From Ramlibacter pinisoli (GTDB lineage: Bacteria; Pseudomonadota; Gammaproteobacteria; Burkholderiales; Burkholderiaceae_C): a stretch of DNA of 64,000 nucleotides. Positions 16,516 to 25,099 of this stretch are shown piece by piece. The stretch spans positions 868,001-932,000 of the forward strand of contig NZ_WSEL01000009.1 of NCBI RefSeq assembly GCF_009758015.1. Direction: 5' to 3'. The notes beneath the pieces are model-generated. The model saw only the letters and a list, made by a program, of their open reading frames with translations. It did not search any database and was not told the origin of the DNA. The stretch's first letter is position 1. Each line of letters begins with the position of its first letter. The position numbers and the translations under genes are program-made.

Positions 16516-17502
16516 TCAGTCGAGCTTGGCGCCCGACGCCCGGACCACCGCCGCCCAGCGCGTCACCTCGGCGTGGACGAAGTTGCCGAACTGCTGCTGC
16601 GACAGGTTGGGGAACTCGGCGCCCTGCTGGGCCCAGATGGCCTTGAGTTCCTCGGTCTGCACCGCCTTGCGCACCTCGTCGACGATGCGTGCCTGGATGT
16701 CGGCCGGCGTGCCCTTGGGTGCCCAGAGGCCATACCAGGTCGTGACGGTGTAGTCGGGCAGCCCCACCTCGGCGGCCGAGGGAATGTCGGGGAAGGCCGG
16801 GTTGCGCTTGTTGCCCGACACCATCAGCGCCTTGATCCGGCCGCCCTTGATGTGGGCGGCCGAGGAGCCCAGGCCGTCGAACATCATGTCGACCTGCCCG
16901 CTCACGAGGTCGCGCAGGGCCGGGCCGGCGCCGGTGTACGGGATGTGCGTGATGAAGGTGCGGGTCTGCTGCTTGAACAGCTCGCCGGCCAGGTGGTGCG
17001 AGGTGCCGGTGCCGGCCGAGCCGTAGTTGAACTTGCCCGGGCTGCGCCGCATCAGCTCGAGGAAGGCCTTGACGTCCGGCACGTTGACGTTCTTCGGGTT
17101 GACCACCACCACCTGCGGCACGCTGGCCACCAGCGTGAGCGGCACCAGGTCCTTCTCGAGGTCGTAGTCGAGCTTGGGGTACATCGACGGCGCGATCGTG
17201 TGGTGCACTGCGCCCATGAAGATGTTGTAGCCGTCGGGGGCGGCGCGGGACGCGATGCTGGCGCCCAGCGTGCCGCCGGCGCCGCCGCGGTTGTCGATCA
17301 CGAGCTGGCGCCCGGTCTGCTTGGCGAACTGCGCGGCCAGGGGACGGGCAAAGGCATCGGTGCCACCGCCGGCCGGGAACGGCACCACCATCATCACCGG
17401 CTTGGCCGGCCAGCCGCTGCCCTGGGCGAAGGCCATCGGGCTGGCGGCGGCCAGGGCGGCCGCACGCAGCACGTCACGGCGTTGCAAACCGCTGCTGTTC
17501 AT
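16516..17502 (-). CDS. Bug-family (TctC) periplasmic solute-binding protein of the malonate operon
   Basis: A 328-residue Bug protein from the ATG at 17502, which has a good AGGAGA ribosome-binding site. The signal peptide has a twin-arginine-like RRDVLRAAALAAA start and ends near AFAQG. Family motifs include WPAKPVMMVVPFPAGGGTDAFAR and VIDNRGGAGGTLGAS. It sits between the decarboxylase and crotonase genes of the malonate operon, so malonate or a related dicarboxylate is the natural guess for its ligand. No TctA or TctB gene is nearby. Confidence 0.88.
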   Translation of the reverse strand: MNSSGLQRRDVLRAAALAAASPMAFAQGSGWPAKPVMMVVPFPAGGGTDAFARPLAAQFAKQTGRQLVIDNRGGAGGTLGASIASRAAPDGYNIFMGAVHHTIAPSMYPKLDYDLEKDLVPLTLVASVPQVVVVNPKNVNVPDVKAFLELMRRSPGKFNYGSAGTGTSHHLAGELFKQQTRTFITHIPYTGAGPALRDLVSGQVDMMFDGLGSSAAHIKGGRIKALMVSGNKRNPAFPDIPSAAEVGLPDYTVTTWYGLWAPKGTPADIQARIVDEVRKAVQTEELKAIWAQQGAEFPNLSQQQFGNFVHAEVTRWAAVVRASGAKLD

Positions 17503-17538
17503 TCTTGTCTCCTGTGTCTCGGGTCCTGCTCGAAGCAC

Positions 17539-18903
17539 TCAACCGTACAGGTCTTCGATGGCCCTGGACATCGGGATTTGCCCCTGCGCAAGCAGGGTGC
17601 GGTGGCGGTCCAGCCGCTTGAGGTCATAGAGGTAGTTCACCATCAGGCCGAACGACTGCTTCAGGCCCTTGGGCGACGGATCGGCGGCCCAGTTCAGGCG
17701 CTCCACGCGCGCGCCGTTGCCCAGGTGGAAGCGCGCGACCGGATCGCACGGCTTGCCGTTCTCCAGCTCCTGGCCCAGGTAGCGCGCGGCATGCGCCAGC
17801 AACTGCTGGCGGTGCGGTGACTTGGGCCCCAGCGCCAGCGGGTCGGACAGCGCCGCGAGCAGGTCGGCCGGAGCGTTCTTGGCCATCCACTGGCGCAGCC
17901 CGGGGATGGGCGACAGCGTGGCGAACGTCCTGAGCCGCGGAAACTCCTCTTTGAGGGTCTCCACCACCCGCTTGATCAGCGAGTCGCCGAAGCTCACGCC
18001 GCGCAACCCGGCCTGGGTGTTGCTGATGGAATAGAAGATGGCGGTGGTGGCGCGCAGCAGGTCGGCCGGCTCCGCGCTCTCGTCCAGCAGCGGCTCGATG
18101 CTGGCGCTGATCTCGTCGACCAGGGCCACCTCGACGAAGATGAGCGGCTCGCCGTCCAGGCTGGGATGGAAGAAGCCGTAGCAGCGCCGGTCGCTGTCGA
18201 GCCGGTTCTTCACGTCGGCCCAGCTGCGGATGTCGTGCACCGCCTCGTACTTGATCAGTTTCTCGACCAGCGACGCGGGCGAGTCCCAGCTGATGCGCCG
18301 CAACTCCAGGAAGGCGACGTCGAACCAGGTCGAGAACAGGTGCTCCAGGTCGGCATCGAGCGGCAGCAGCCGGCGCTCGGACTTCAGCTGCGGCAGCAGT
18401 TCGGCGCGCAGGTCGACCAGGAAGCGCATGCCGTCGGGCGCGCCAGCGAAGCGTTGCAGCATGCGGGTGCGCGGCGTCTGGAACGCGCGGCGCATGTGAA
18501 CCTCGGCGTGCAGCTCCTCGGCGGTGCCCAGCGACTTCTCGTACTGCTCGCGCGCGCTCTTCAGCACGTCCGGATCGGGCGAGAACTGCTCGCTCATCAG
18601 CAGCCAGCAGTCACGCCGTTCGGCTGTCCCGGCCTTGGCATACCACTGCGCGAAATCATGGGCGCGGCGGGAGCCCTCGACCTCGCTCGCGCGCGGGTCG
18701 ACGATGGCCTGCAGCTCGGACAGGGTGCGGCGCAAGGCGCGCGGCGACAGCGCCTCCTGGTGGCGGCGCAGGGTGGCGCCGAGCCGCTCGCGGGTCGAAC
18801 GCGGCGACACCGTCCCGGCCGCCGCGCCAGCGGCCATCGCTCGTGGCTCCAGGGAAGGACGCAACAGGGTCGCGCCGCGGGTGATCCACTCGCCGGCCCT
18901 CAT
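17539..18903 (-). CDS. matA: Malonyl-CoA decarboxylase
   Basis: A 454-residue malonyl-CoA decarboxylase, which converts malonyl-CoA to acetyl-CoA and CO2. Visible family motifs are FFHPSLDGEPLIFVEVAL, FYSISNTQAGLRGVSFGD with the predicted catalytic Ser, and RFHLGNGARVERLNW with the catalytic His. The N-terminal helical domain occupies about the first 170 residues. Its ATG overlaps the stop of the GntR gene by four bases (ATGA), showing translational coupling. Together with MatB it allows growth on malonate by making acetyl-CoA. Confidence 0.92.
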   Translation of the reverse strand: MRAGEWITRGATLLRPSLEPRAMAAGAAAGTVSPRSTRERLGATLRRHQEALSPRALRRTLSELQAIVDPRASEVEGSRRAHDFAQWYAKAGTAERRDCWLLMSEQFSPDPDVLKSAREQYEKSLGTAEELHAEVHMRRAFQTPRTRMLQRFAGAPDGMRFLVDLRAELLPQLKSERRLLPLDADLEHLFSTWFDVAFLELRRISWDSPASLVEKLIKYEAVHDIRSWADVKNRLDSDRRCYGFFHPSLDGEPLIFVEVALVDEISASIEPLLDESAEPADLLRATTAIFYSISNTQAGLRGVSFGDSLIKRVVETLKEEFPRLRTFATLSPIPGLRQWMAKNAPADLLAALSDPLALGPKSPHRQQLLAHAARYLGQELENGKPCDPVARFHLGNGARVERLNWAADPSPKGLKQSFGLMVNYLYDLKRLDRHRTLLAQGQIPMSRAIEDLYG

Positions 18904-19568
18904 GACGCCACCTTGGGTCGGGTGCCGCGGGCCAGGTCGTCGAGGGCTACGCGCTGTCGCGTGAGGTGGGTTCGCATAGCTGCTTCTGCTCCTTCGGGGT
19001 CACGCGCCTTGAGCGCGGCGAACACGGCCAGGTGTTCCGAGAGGCTCTGCTCGAGCCGGCCCGGCGCGTGCAGCTGCTGCAGGCGCGCCAGCTTGAGGAT
19101 CTTGCGCAGGTCACCGATGACCTGCGCAAGCCAGCGGTTGCCGGCGAGCGCGATGATGGCTTCGTGGATGGCGAAGTTGGTGGCGTAGTACTCGTTGATG
19201 CGCTTGCTGCGGGCATGCCGCGCCAGCTTGGTGTGCAGCACCTCCAGCGCCTGCAGGTCGGCATCGGTGGCGTGCAGGGCCGCCTCGTAGGCGCAGCGCC
19301 CTTCCAGCAGCGCGATGACCGGGAAGATCTCGTTCAGGTCCTGCTCGGTCACCTCGGCCACGAAACAGCCCCGCCGCGGTTCGTGCCGCACCAGCCCTTC
19401 GGCGGTGAGCACCTTCAGCGCCTCGCGCAACGGCGTGCGCGAGATGCCCAGCGCCTGCGCCAGGTGCACCTCGTCGAGGAAGGTGCCCGGCGCCAGTTCG
19501 CCGTCGAAGATGCGGCGTCGCAGCTGGTCGGCGACGTCGGCATGCAGGGAACTGTGGACGAGGCGCAT
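18900..19568 (-). CDS. matR: GntR-family (FCD) regulator of the malonate operon
   Basis: A 222-residue GntR/FadR-type regulator. The N-terminal winged helix-turn-helix has LDEVHLAQALGISRTPLREALKVLTAEGLV (about residues 31-60) and is followed by an all-helical FCD effector domain with metal-ligand-like Asp and His residues. It is the first gene of the malonate operon and is coupled to the decarboxylase gene, as in known mat operons, where MatR responds to malonate. A perfect 14-bp palindrome 67-80 bases upstream of its start is the probable operator, implying autoregulation. Confidence 0.88.
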   Translation of the reverse strand: MRLVHSSLHADVADQLRRRIFDGELAPGTFLDEVHLAQALGISRTPLREALKVLTAEGLVRHEPRRGCFVAEVTEQDLNEIFPVIALLEGRCAYEAALHATDADLQALEVLHTKLARHARSKRINEYYATNFAIHEAIIALAGNRWLAQVIGDLRKILKLARLQQLHAPGRLEQSLSEHLAVFAALKARDPEGAEAAMRTHLTRQRVALDDLARGTRPKVAS

Positions 19569-19634
19569 GGATGGGCTCTTGCGGTGGACGGGATGCCGGG
19601 TGGCTGGATCGGTTGCCGTGATTTCCTGTAATTA

Positions 19635-19648
19635 CGCATAATTATGCG
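19635..19648. promoter_or_regulatory. Candidate MatR operator palindrome
   Basis: A perfect 14-bp palindrome, cgcataattatgcg, AT-rich in a very GC-rich region and 67-80 bases upstream of the GntR gene start. Its position and symmetry fit binding by the dimeric MatR-like regulator. No plus-strand gene lies nearby, so it should serve only the malonate operon. Confidence 0.6.
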
Positions 19649-19741
19649 AGGACCGGAGCCGGCAGGGACAGTGTCTTGGAAAAGAATTGTTCGCGGGTGC
19701 TGTCGCGTTGGGTCCGCGCTGCAGCAGAGCCCGCGCTTGGC

Positions 19742-19768
19742 CTCGGCTGGCTCGGCTGGCTCGGCTGG
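19742..19768. repeat. Short tandem repeat, 9 bp x 3
   Basis: Three exact copies of ctcggctgg in the roughly 210-base non-coding stretch between the malonate operon control region and lgt. It may be simple slippage sequence. No function is visible. Confidence 0.7.
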
Positions 19769-19858
19769 CTCCTCAGCTCATCGGGCCAGTTCGGCTCGGC
19801 TTGCTCGACGATGGCCAGCAGGCCGGGCCCGGCGACCCGGGCCCGGAGGGGCTTCGGT

Positions 19859-20698
19859 TCAGCCCGGATGCGGCGTGCGCGCCGGCAGCCCCCGGCGCTG
19901 GGCCCACAGCCACAGGACGATGCCCGCCAGGACCATGGGCACGCACAGCCACTGCCCCATGCTCAGGCCGGTCTGCTGCTGCAGCCACATCAGGTGGGCG
20001 TCGGGCTCGCGGAAGAACTCGGCGATGAACCGGAAGGCGCCGTACCCGATGAGGAACACGGCGGAGACCTGCGCCTCCTTGCGCTCGTGCCGGGCGTACA
20101 GCCAGAGCAGGACGAACAGCAGCAGGCCCTCGAGCAGGAACTGGTAGACCTGCGACGGATGGCGCGCGACCATGCTGCCGCTCTGCGGGAACACCATCGC
20201 CCACGGCAGCGCCGGATCGGCCGCCCTGCCCCACAGCTCGCCGTTGATGAAGTTGCCGACGCGGCCGGCAGCCAGCCCGGGCGGCACGCAGGGCGCGACG
20301 AAGTCCATCACCTGCCAGAACGGCTTGCCGCGCGAACGCGCATAGAACCACTGCGAGACGATGACGCCCAGCATGCCGCCATGGAAGCTCATGCCGCCCT
20401 GCCAGACGAAGAGGATCTCCAGCGGGTGCGTGGCGTAGTAGCCGGGCTTGTAGAACAGGCAGTAGCCGAGGCGCCCGCCGGCGATGACGCCAACCACGCC
20501 GTAGAACAGCATGTCCTCGATGTCGCGCCGGCTCCAGGCGCCGGGGCCCTGGATGGACGCGTAGGGCTGGTGCTTCAGGCGGGCATTGGCCAGCAGCATG
20601 AAGAGCCCGAACGCGGCGAGGTAGGTCAGGCCGTACCAGTGCACGGCGAGCGGACCGATCTGGATGGCGACCGGGTCGATCTTGGGATACGTCAGCAT
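19859..20698 (-). CDS. lgt: Prolipoprotein diacylglyceryl transferase
   Basis: A 279-residue polytopic inner-membrane enzyme with about seven membrane segments. It transfers diacylglycerol from phosphatidylglycerol to the lipobox Cys of prolipoproteins, the first step of lipoprotein maturation. Signatures seen are [13 protein letters not shown] near the N-terminus, [12 protein letters not shown] in the middle and the Lgt hallmark [14 protein letters not shown] near residues 143-156, followed by [13 protein letters not shown]. Length and motif order are complete for the family. It is a single housekeeping gene located between two minus-strand catabolic clusters. Confidence 0.95.
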   Translation of the reverse strand: MLTYPKIDPVAIQIGPLAVHWYGLTYLAAFGLFMLLANARLKHQPYASIQGPGAWSRRDIEDMLFYGVVGVIAGGRLGYCLFYKPGYYATHPLEILFVWQGGMSFHGGMLGVIVSQWFYARSRGKPFWQVMDFVAPCVPPGLAAGRVGNFINGELWGRAADPALPWAMVFPQSGSMVARHPSQVYQFLLEGLLLFVLLWLYARHERKEAQVSAVFLIGYGAFRFIAEFFREPDAHLMWLQQQTGLSMGQWLCVPMVLAGIVLWLWAQRRGLPARTPHPG

Positions 20699-20771
20699 GG
20701 CCCCGGATTGTGCATGCCTGCCCGCTTGGGGCAGGACGCGGGGCGCCGGCCCCGCCCCGCCCTCGCCTTCC

Positions 20772-22049
20772 TCAGCCGACCTGCGCCAGTGCCTTGTCGA
20801 AGAAGTCCACCGTGCCGAAGTTCCCGGACTTCAACGCCAGCAGCAGCGGCCGGCCTTCCACCTGCGTCCAGGGCACGCCCGGATCGATCGTGCCGCCGAT
20901 GCGCAGTTGACGGGCACCCAGCGCCTGCACGACGGCGCCCGAGGTTTCGCCGCCGGCGACCACCAGGCGCCGCACGTCGAGGTCGACCAGCCCGCGCGCC
21001 ACCTGGGCCAGGCACTCCTCGACCAGCTGGCCGGCGCGCCCGGCGCCGAGCGTGGCCTGCACCGCGCGCACGCGGTCCGCCTCGGCGGTCGCATAGACGA
21101 GCACCGGCCCCGCGGCCAGGCGCGCCTGCGCCCAGTCCAGTGCCTGCGCCGCCAGCGGCTGTCCCTCGGCCAGGGCGAGCGCGTCGATGCGCAACGCCGG
21201 CCGGCCGGCGGCCAGCCAGTGCTGGACTTGCGCATTCGTGGCCGTCGAGCAGGAGCCGGACAGGACGGCGGCGTGGCCCCCGACCGAGGGCAGGTCGGCG
21301 GCGGCGGCATCCGGCTGGATCCAGCCCTGCGCCTGGTACACCGCCGGCAGTCCAAGTGCGACGCCGGACCCGGCGGTGAGCAGCGGCAGCCCGGCGCAGG
21401 CGGCCGCCAGCGTCCGCAGGTCCTCGTTGCCGATCGCGTCGGCGACCGCCAGCCGAACGCCCTGGGCCCGCAGCTGCGCGAAGCGCTCGCGCGTGGCCGC
21501 CTCACCGCGGGCGACGGTGTCGTATCGCACCAGCCCCACCGGGCCGCGGGCCTGGGCCTGCAACACGCGCACCAGGTTGGCGTCGGCCATGGGCGTGAGC
21601 GGATGGTGGCGCATGCCCGAGTCGGATAGCAGCTCGTCGCCGACGAACAGGTGGCCGCGGAACACGGTCCGCCCGTTCTCCGGGAAGGCGGGGCAGGCGA
21701 TGGCGAAATCGCTGCCCAGCGCCTCCAGCAGGGCTTCGGCCACCGGCCCGATGTTGCCCTGCGCGGTGGAATCGAACGTGGAGCAGTACTTGAAGTAGAA
21801 CTGGCGTGCGCCGCCGTCCTGCAGCCAGCGCAGGGCCGCCAGCGACTCGCGCACCGCCTCGGCCGCCGGACTGGTGCGCGACTTGAGCGCCACCACGACC
21901 GCATCGGCTGCGGGCACGGGACCGTCGGGCACGCCGATCACCTGCACCGTCCGCATGCCCGCCCGCACCAGCATGCTGGCGACGTCGGTGGCGCCGGTGA
22001 AATCGTCGGCGATCACGCCGAGCACGAGGCGACGGGGTTGCGCAGGCAC
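20772..22049 (-). CDS. DUF1537 four-carbon acid sugar kinase family protein (OtnK-like)
   Basis: A 425-residue protein of the DUF1537/OtnK family. The N-terminal domain opens with [22 protein letters not shown] and continues with [18 protein letters not shown]. The C-terminal nucleotide-binding domain has [16 protein letters not shown] and ALKSGNFG. Characterised relatives phosphorylate 3-oxo-tetronates or related acids. No ATG fits; the GTG at 22049, preceded by TGAGGG with about five bases of spacing, is the best start and overlaps the stop region of tctA. It is the last gene of the tct cluster, but no OtnC aldolase or OtnI isomerase gene is nearby. Confidence 0.82.
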   Translation of the reverse strand: MPAQPRRLVLGVIADDFTGATDVASMLVRAGMRTVQVIGVPDGPVPAADAVVVALKSRTSPAAEAVRESLAALRWLQDGGARQFYFKYCSTFDSTAQGNIGPVAEALLEALGSDFAIACPAFPENGRTVFRGHLFVGDELLSDSGMRHHPLTPMADANLVRVLQAQARGPVGLVRYDTVARGEAATRERFAQLRAQGVRLAVADAIGNEDLRTLAAACAGLPLLTAGSGVALGLPAVYQAQGWIQPDAAAADLPSVGGHAAVLSGSCSTATNAQVQHWLAAGRPALRIDALALAEGQPLAAQALDWAQARLAAGPVLVYATAEADRVRAVQATLGAGRAGQLVEECLAQVARGLVDLDVRRLVVAGGETSGAVVQALGARQLRIGGTIDPGVPWTQVEGRPLLLALKSGNFGTVDFFDKALAQVG

Positions 22050-22057
22050 GGCGACCC

Positions 22058-23560
22058 TCACGCGGCGGCGGGCCGGCCGCGCTTGAGCAGCGGCGCCACG
22101 AAGCTCCAGGCCAGCAGCGCCAGGGCCACCGTGACCAGCGAGCCGACCAGGCCGTTGCTGTAGAAGATCCCGAGCGAGCCGTCTGACAGCAGCATCGACT
22201 GGCGGAAGGCATCTTCGGTCTTGTCGCCCAGCACCATGGCCAGGATCAGCGGCGCGATCGGGTAGTCGAGCTTCTTGAACACGTAGCCCAGGACGCCGAA
22301 GCCCAGGGCCAGGTAGACGTCGAACATCTTGCCGCCGATGGTGTAGGCGCCGATCAGGCACACCACCACGATCAGCGGGCCGATGATGGCGAACGGTGCC
22401 CGCAGGATCGCGGCGAACATCGGGATGGTGGCCAGCACCAGCACGATGGCCACCACGTTGGCCATGTACATGGACGCGATCAGGCCCCAGACGAACTCGG
22501 TCTGCTCGATGAAGAGCATCGGCCCCGGCTGCAGGCCCCAGATCATCAGGCCGCCCATCATCACCGCCGCCGTCGCGGAGCCGGGCACGCCCAGCGCCAG
22601 CATGGGCAGCAGCGCCGAGACGCCGGCCGAGTGGTCGGCCGTCTCGGGCGCGACCACGCCTTCGGGTTCGCCCTTGCCGAAGTTCTCGCGCCGGCGCGAG
22701 AAGCGCTTGGCGATGCCGTACGACATGAACGAGGCGGCCGTGGGGCCACCGGGCGTGATGCCCATCCAGCAGCCGATGACGGTGGAACGCAGCAGCGTCC
22801 AGCCGTACGACGGCATCTCCCGGGCGGCCTGCCACACGGCGCGCCAGCTCATGCGCGCCTGCAGGCCCTTGAACGCCAGGCCCTCCTCCACCGTCACCAG
22901 CAGCTCGCCGATGCCGAACAGGCCGACCACGGCGGCCAGGAAGGAGACACCGCCCACCAGCTGGTCGGAGCCGAACGTCAGCCGCATCTCGCCCGAGACC
23001 GTGTCGGTGCCCACGCCGGCCAGGATCAGGCCGACCAGCAGCGCGGCAATGGTCTTCAGCGGCTTGCCGCCGCTCATGCCGGCGTAGCTGCAGAACGTCA
23101 GCAGGTAGACCGCGAAGTACTCCGCCGGGCTGAACTTCAGGGCGAAGCCGGCGATGGCATTGGCCACCAGCGTCACCACCAGCACGCCCGCCAGCGCACC
23201 GAAGCCGGCCGACAGGAAGGCGACGGCGAGCGCCCGCGGCGCATCGCCCTTGCGGGCCATCGGGTGGCCGTCGAAGGTGGTGGCCACCGAGGACGGCTCG
23301 CCGGGGATGTTGAACAGGATCGAGGTGGTGGAGCCACCGAACAGCGCCCCCCAGTACATCGACGAGAGCAGGATGATGGCGGCCACCGGGGTCATGGTGA
23401 ACGTCAGCGGCAGCAGCAGCGTCACGCCGTTGGGCGCGCCCAGGCCGGGCAGCACGCCGACCAGGATGCCGAGCAGCACGCCGGCCACCATCAGCGACAC
23501 GTGGTAGAGGCTGAAGGCGGTCTGGAAGCCGCCGGCCAGGAGGGTCAGTTGGTCGAGCAT
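22058..23560 (-). CDS. tctA: Tripartite tricarboxylate transporter large permease (TctA)
   Basis: A 500-residue membrane protein with about 12 helices. The TctA hallmarks are GILVGVLPGLGAPNGVTLLLPLTF at residues 32-55, FGGSTTSILFNIPGEPSSVATTFDGHPMA at about 73-101 and TPGGPTAASFMSYG in the middle. TctA forms the transmembrane channel that takes carboxylates from the Bug/TctC protein together with TctB. It lies in the order tctC-tctB-tctA-kinase on the minus strand with short gaps, so the full transporter is present here, unlike at the other Bug genes of this window. Confidence 0.93.
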   Translation of the reverse strand: MLDQLTLLAGGFQTAFSLYHVSLMVAGVLLGILVGVLPGLGAPNGVTLLLPLTFTMTPVAAIILLSSMYWGALFGGSTTSILFNIPGEPSSVATTFDGHPMARKGDAPRALAVAFLSAGFGALAGVLVVTLVANAIAGFALKFSPAEYFAVYLLTFCSYAGMSGGKPLKTIAALLVGLILAGVGTDTVSGEMRLTFGSDQLVGGVSFLAAVVGLFGIGELLVTVEEGLAFKGLQARMSWRAVWQAAREMPSYGWTLLRSTVIGCWMGITPGGPTAASFMSYGIAKRFSRRRENFGKGEPEGVVAPETADHSAGVSALLPMLALGVPGSATAAVMMGGLMIWGLQPGPMLFIEQTEFVWGLIASMYMANVVAIVLVLATIPMFAAILRAPFAIIGPLIVVVCLIGAYTIGGKMFDVYLALGFGVLGYVFKKLDYPIAPLILAMVLGDKTEDAFRQSMLLSDGSLGIFYSNGLVGSLVTVALALLAWSFVAPLLKRGRPAAA

Positions 23561-23570
23561 GGCGCGCGCG

Positions 23571-24044
23571 TCAGTAGCCGAACGCCTGCTCGAGCGGGCC
23601 CTTCGCCAGGGGGACGCCGAACCAGAGCTCGAAGATCAGGAACAGGATCACCGGGGCACCGACGGCCAGCGCGGCAACGCGCGGCCAGCCCAGGCCGCCA
23701 TGGCGGCGGGCCATCCAGGCCAGGAACACGGCCCCGGCGACGTAGGTGCCGAGGAAGGCCATGGCGACCGCCATGCCGACCGTGGGCAGCAGCAGCGAGA
23801 GGCTGCGCTGCAGCTGCTCACGGGTGGCGAAGGGTTCACCGGCCGCCGGCCGGGCCGCCTGGAACATCAGCAAGAGGCTGACCACCAGCAGCATGGCTCC
23901 CAGGCGCAGCGGCACGTAGCCGGGCTGCGGGCCGGTGGGCGCCCAGCCGGTGTTCAGCTGCAGGGCGCCGGCGATGACGGCGCCCGCGAACAGGGCCAGC
24001 GTGGCGGCGGTGGCGATCTCCGCCGTGCGGCGCGCGAGCGCCAT
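23571..24044 (-). CDS. tctB: Tripartite tricarboxylate transporter small subunit (TctB)
   Basis: A 157-residue membrane protein with four predicted helices and a central charged loop, matching TctB in length and layout. Segments include ATAATLALFAGAVIAGALQL, YVPLRLGAMLLVVSLLLMFQ and a paired C-terminal hairpin VAALAVGAPVILFLIFELWFGVPL. TctB is the poorly conserved small membrane subunit of these transporters. It starts four bases after the tctC stop and ends 10 bases before tctA, so all three subunits are co-translated. Confidence 0.88.
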   Translation of the reverse strand: MALARRTAEIATAATLALFAGAVIAGALQLNTGWAPTGPQPGYVPLRLGAMLLVVSLLLMFQAARPAAGEPFATREQLQRSLSLLLPTVGMAVAMAFLGTYVAGAVFLAWMARRHGGLGWPRVAALAVGAPVILFLIFELWFGVPLAKGPLEQAFGY

Positions 24045-24048
24045 GGGC

Positions 24049-25059
24049 TCAGTCCTTCAGCAGCCAGCCGTCCTGGCTGAACTGCACCTTGTGGTTGGCC
24101 TTGTCGTTGGCGATGTAGCGCGCCAGCTCGGTGCCGGTGAGGAACATGTCGGTCTGCAGGCCCTTCTGCAGCCACTCCTTGAACTCGGGCTTCTCGCGCA
24201 CCTGCGCCATCACCTTGCGGAAGTACTCGGACTGCTCGGGCGTGATGTCGCCCATGGCCCACACGGTGCGCGGCATGCGGAACTCGTCGACCGCGATGCC
24301 CTGCTCCTTGCAGGTCGGGATGTCGTTCCAGCTCATGTCGCCGGCCACCTTGTCCTTCATCGGCAGGCGCTGCTTGGCGAACACGCACAGGGGCCGCACC
24401 TTGCCGGCACGCCAGTGCGAGATGTTCTCGGACGGATTGTTGGTATTGGCCTCGACGTGGCCGCCGGCCAGCTGCACCGCCACCTCGCCGCCCGACTTGA
24501 AGGGCACGTAGGTGACGTTCACGCCCGTCGCCTTCTCGACCTGGCGGGTGAGGATGTGGTCGGTGTCCTTGGACTGCGCGCCACCCATCTTGAACGAGCC
24601 GTTCTTGGCCTTCGCGGCCGCGATCAGGTCCTTCGCGGTCTTGTACGGGCCTTCGGCGTAGGACCAGAGGATGAACTCGTCGGCCGCCATGATCGCCACC
24701 GGCGTCACGTCGTCGATGCTGTAGCCCACCCGGGTGATCATGGGCATCAGGTAGGCCAGGTTGGTGGAGAACACCAGCTTGTGCGGGTCGCCCTTGGAGC
24801 CCTTGGCCGCGACCAGGCCCTCGGTGCCGGCGCCGCCGCTCTTGTTGCTGACCACCACGGGCACCGGCATCAGCTTGTGCTTCTGCACCACCGACTGCAC
24901 GACGCGCGCGAACTGGTCGGTGCCGCCGCCGGGGCCGGAGGTCACGATGAATTCCACCGGGCGCGTGGGCTTCCAGTCGGCGGCGATGGCGGGCAGCACG
25001 GCGGCGGCCGCGAGCGCGGCGGCCGCGACCTTGGCGAGGGTGGCGAGGGGCTGGGGCAT
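24049..25059 (-). CDS. tctC: Tripartite tricarboxylate transporter substrate-binding protein (TctC)
   Basis: A 336-residue Bug/TctC protein from the ATG at 25059, which follows AGGAGACACC. The signal peptide ends near PAIAADW. Motifs include RPVEFIVTSGPGGGTDQFARVV and VVSNKSGGAGTEGLVAAKG. It is unusual for the family in having a Gly-rich TSGPGGGTD loop where VVPFPAGG is common, and two Cys residues in the C-terminal half. As the binding partner of the adjacent TctB and TctA, it should deliver the acid that the downstream kinase and dehydrogenase metabolise. Confidence 0.88.
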   Translation of the reverse strand: MPQPLATLAKVAAAALAAAAVLPAIAADWKPTRPVEFIVTSGPGGGTDQFARVVQSVVQKHKLMPVPVVVSNKSGGAGTEGLVAAKGSKGDPHKLVFSTNLAYLMPMITRVGYSIDDVTPVAIMAADEFILWSYAEGPYKTAKDLIAAAKAKNGSFKMGGAQSKDTDHILTRQVEKATGVNVTYVPFKSGGEVAVQLAGGHVEANTNNPSENISHWRAGKVRPLCVFAKQRLPMKDKVAGDMSWNDIPTCKEQGIAVDEFRMPRTVWAMGDITPEQSEYFRKVMAQVREKPEFKEWLQKGLQTDMFLTGTELARYIANDKANHKVQFSQDGWLLKD

Positions 25060-25099
25060 GGTGTCTCCTGGGATGGAATGGGTTGCGTCGGGCTGCGCG

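Noticed and set aside
19649..19858. Possible tRNA or riboswitch in the gap before lgt
   Set aside because: No cloverleaf or anticodon stem could be drawn, and the region consists partly of a 9-bp tandem repeat.
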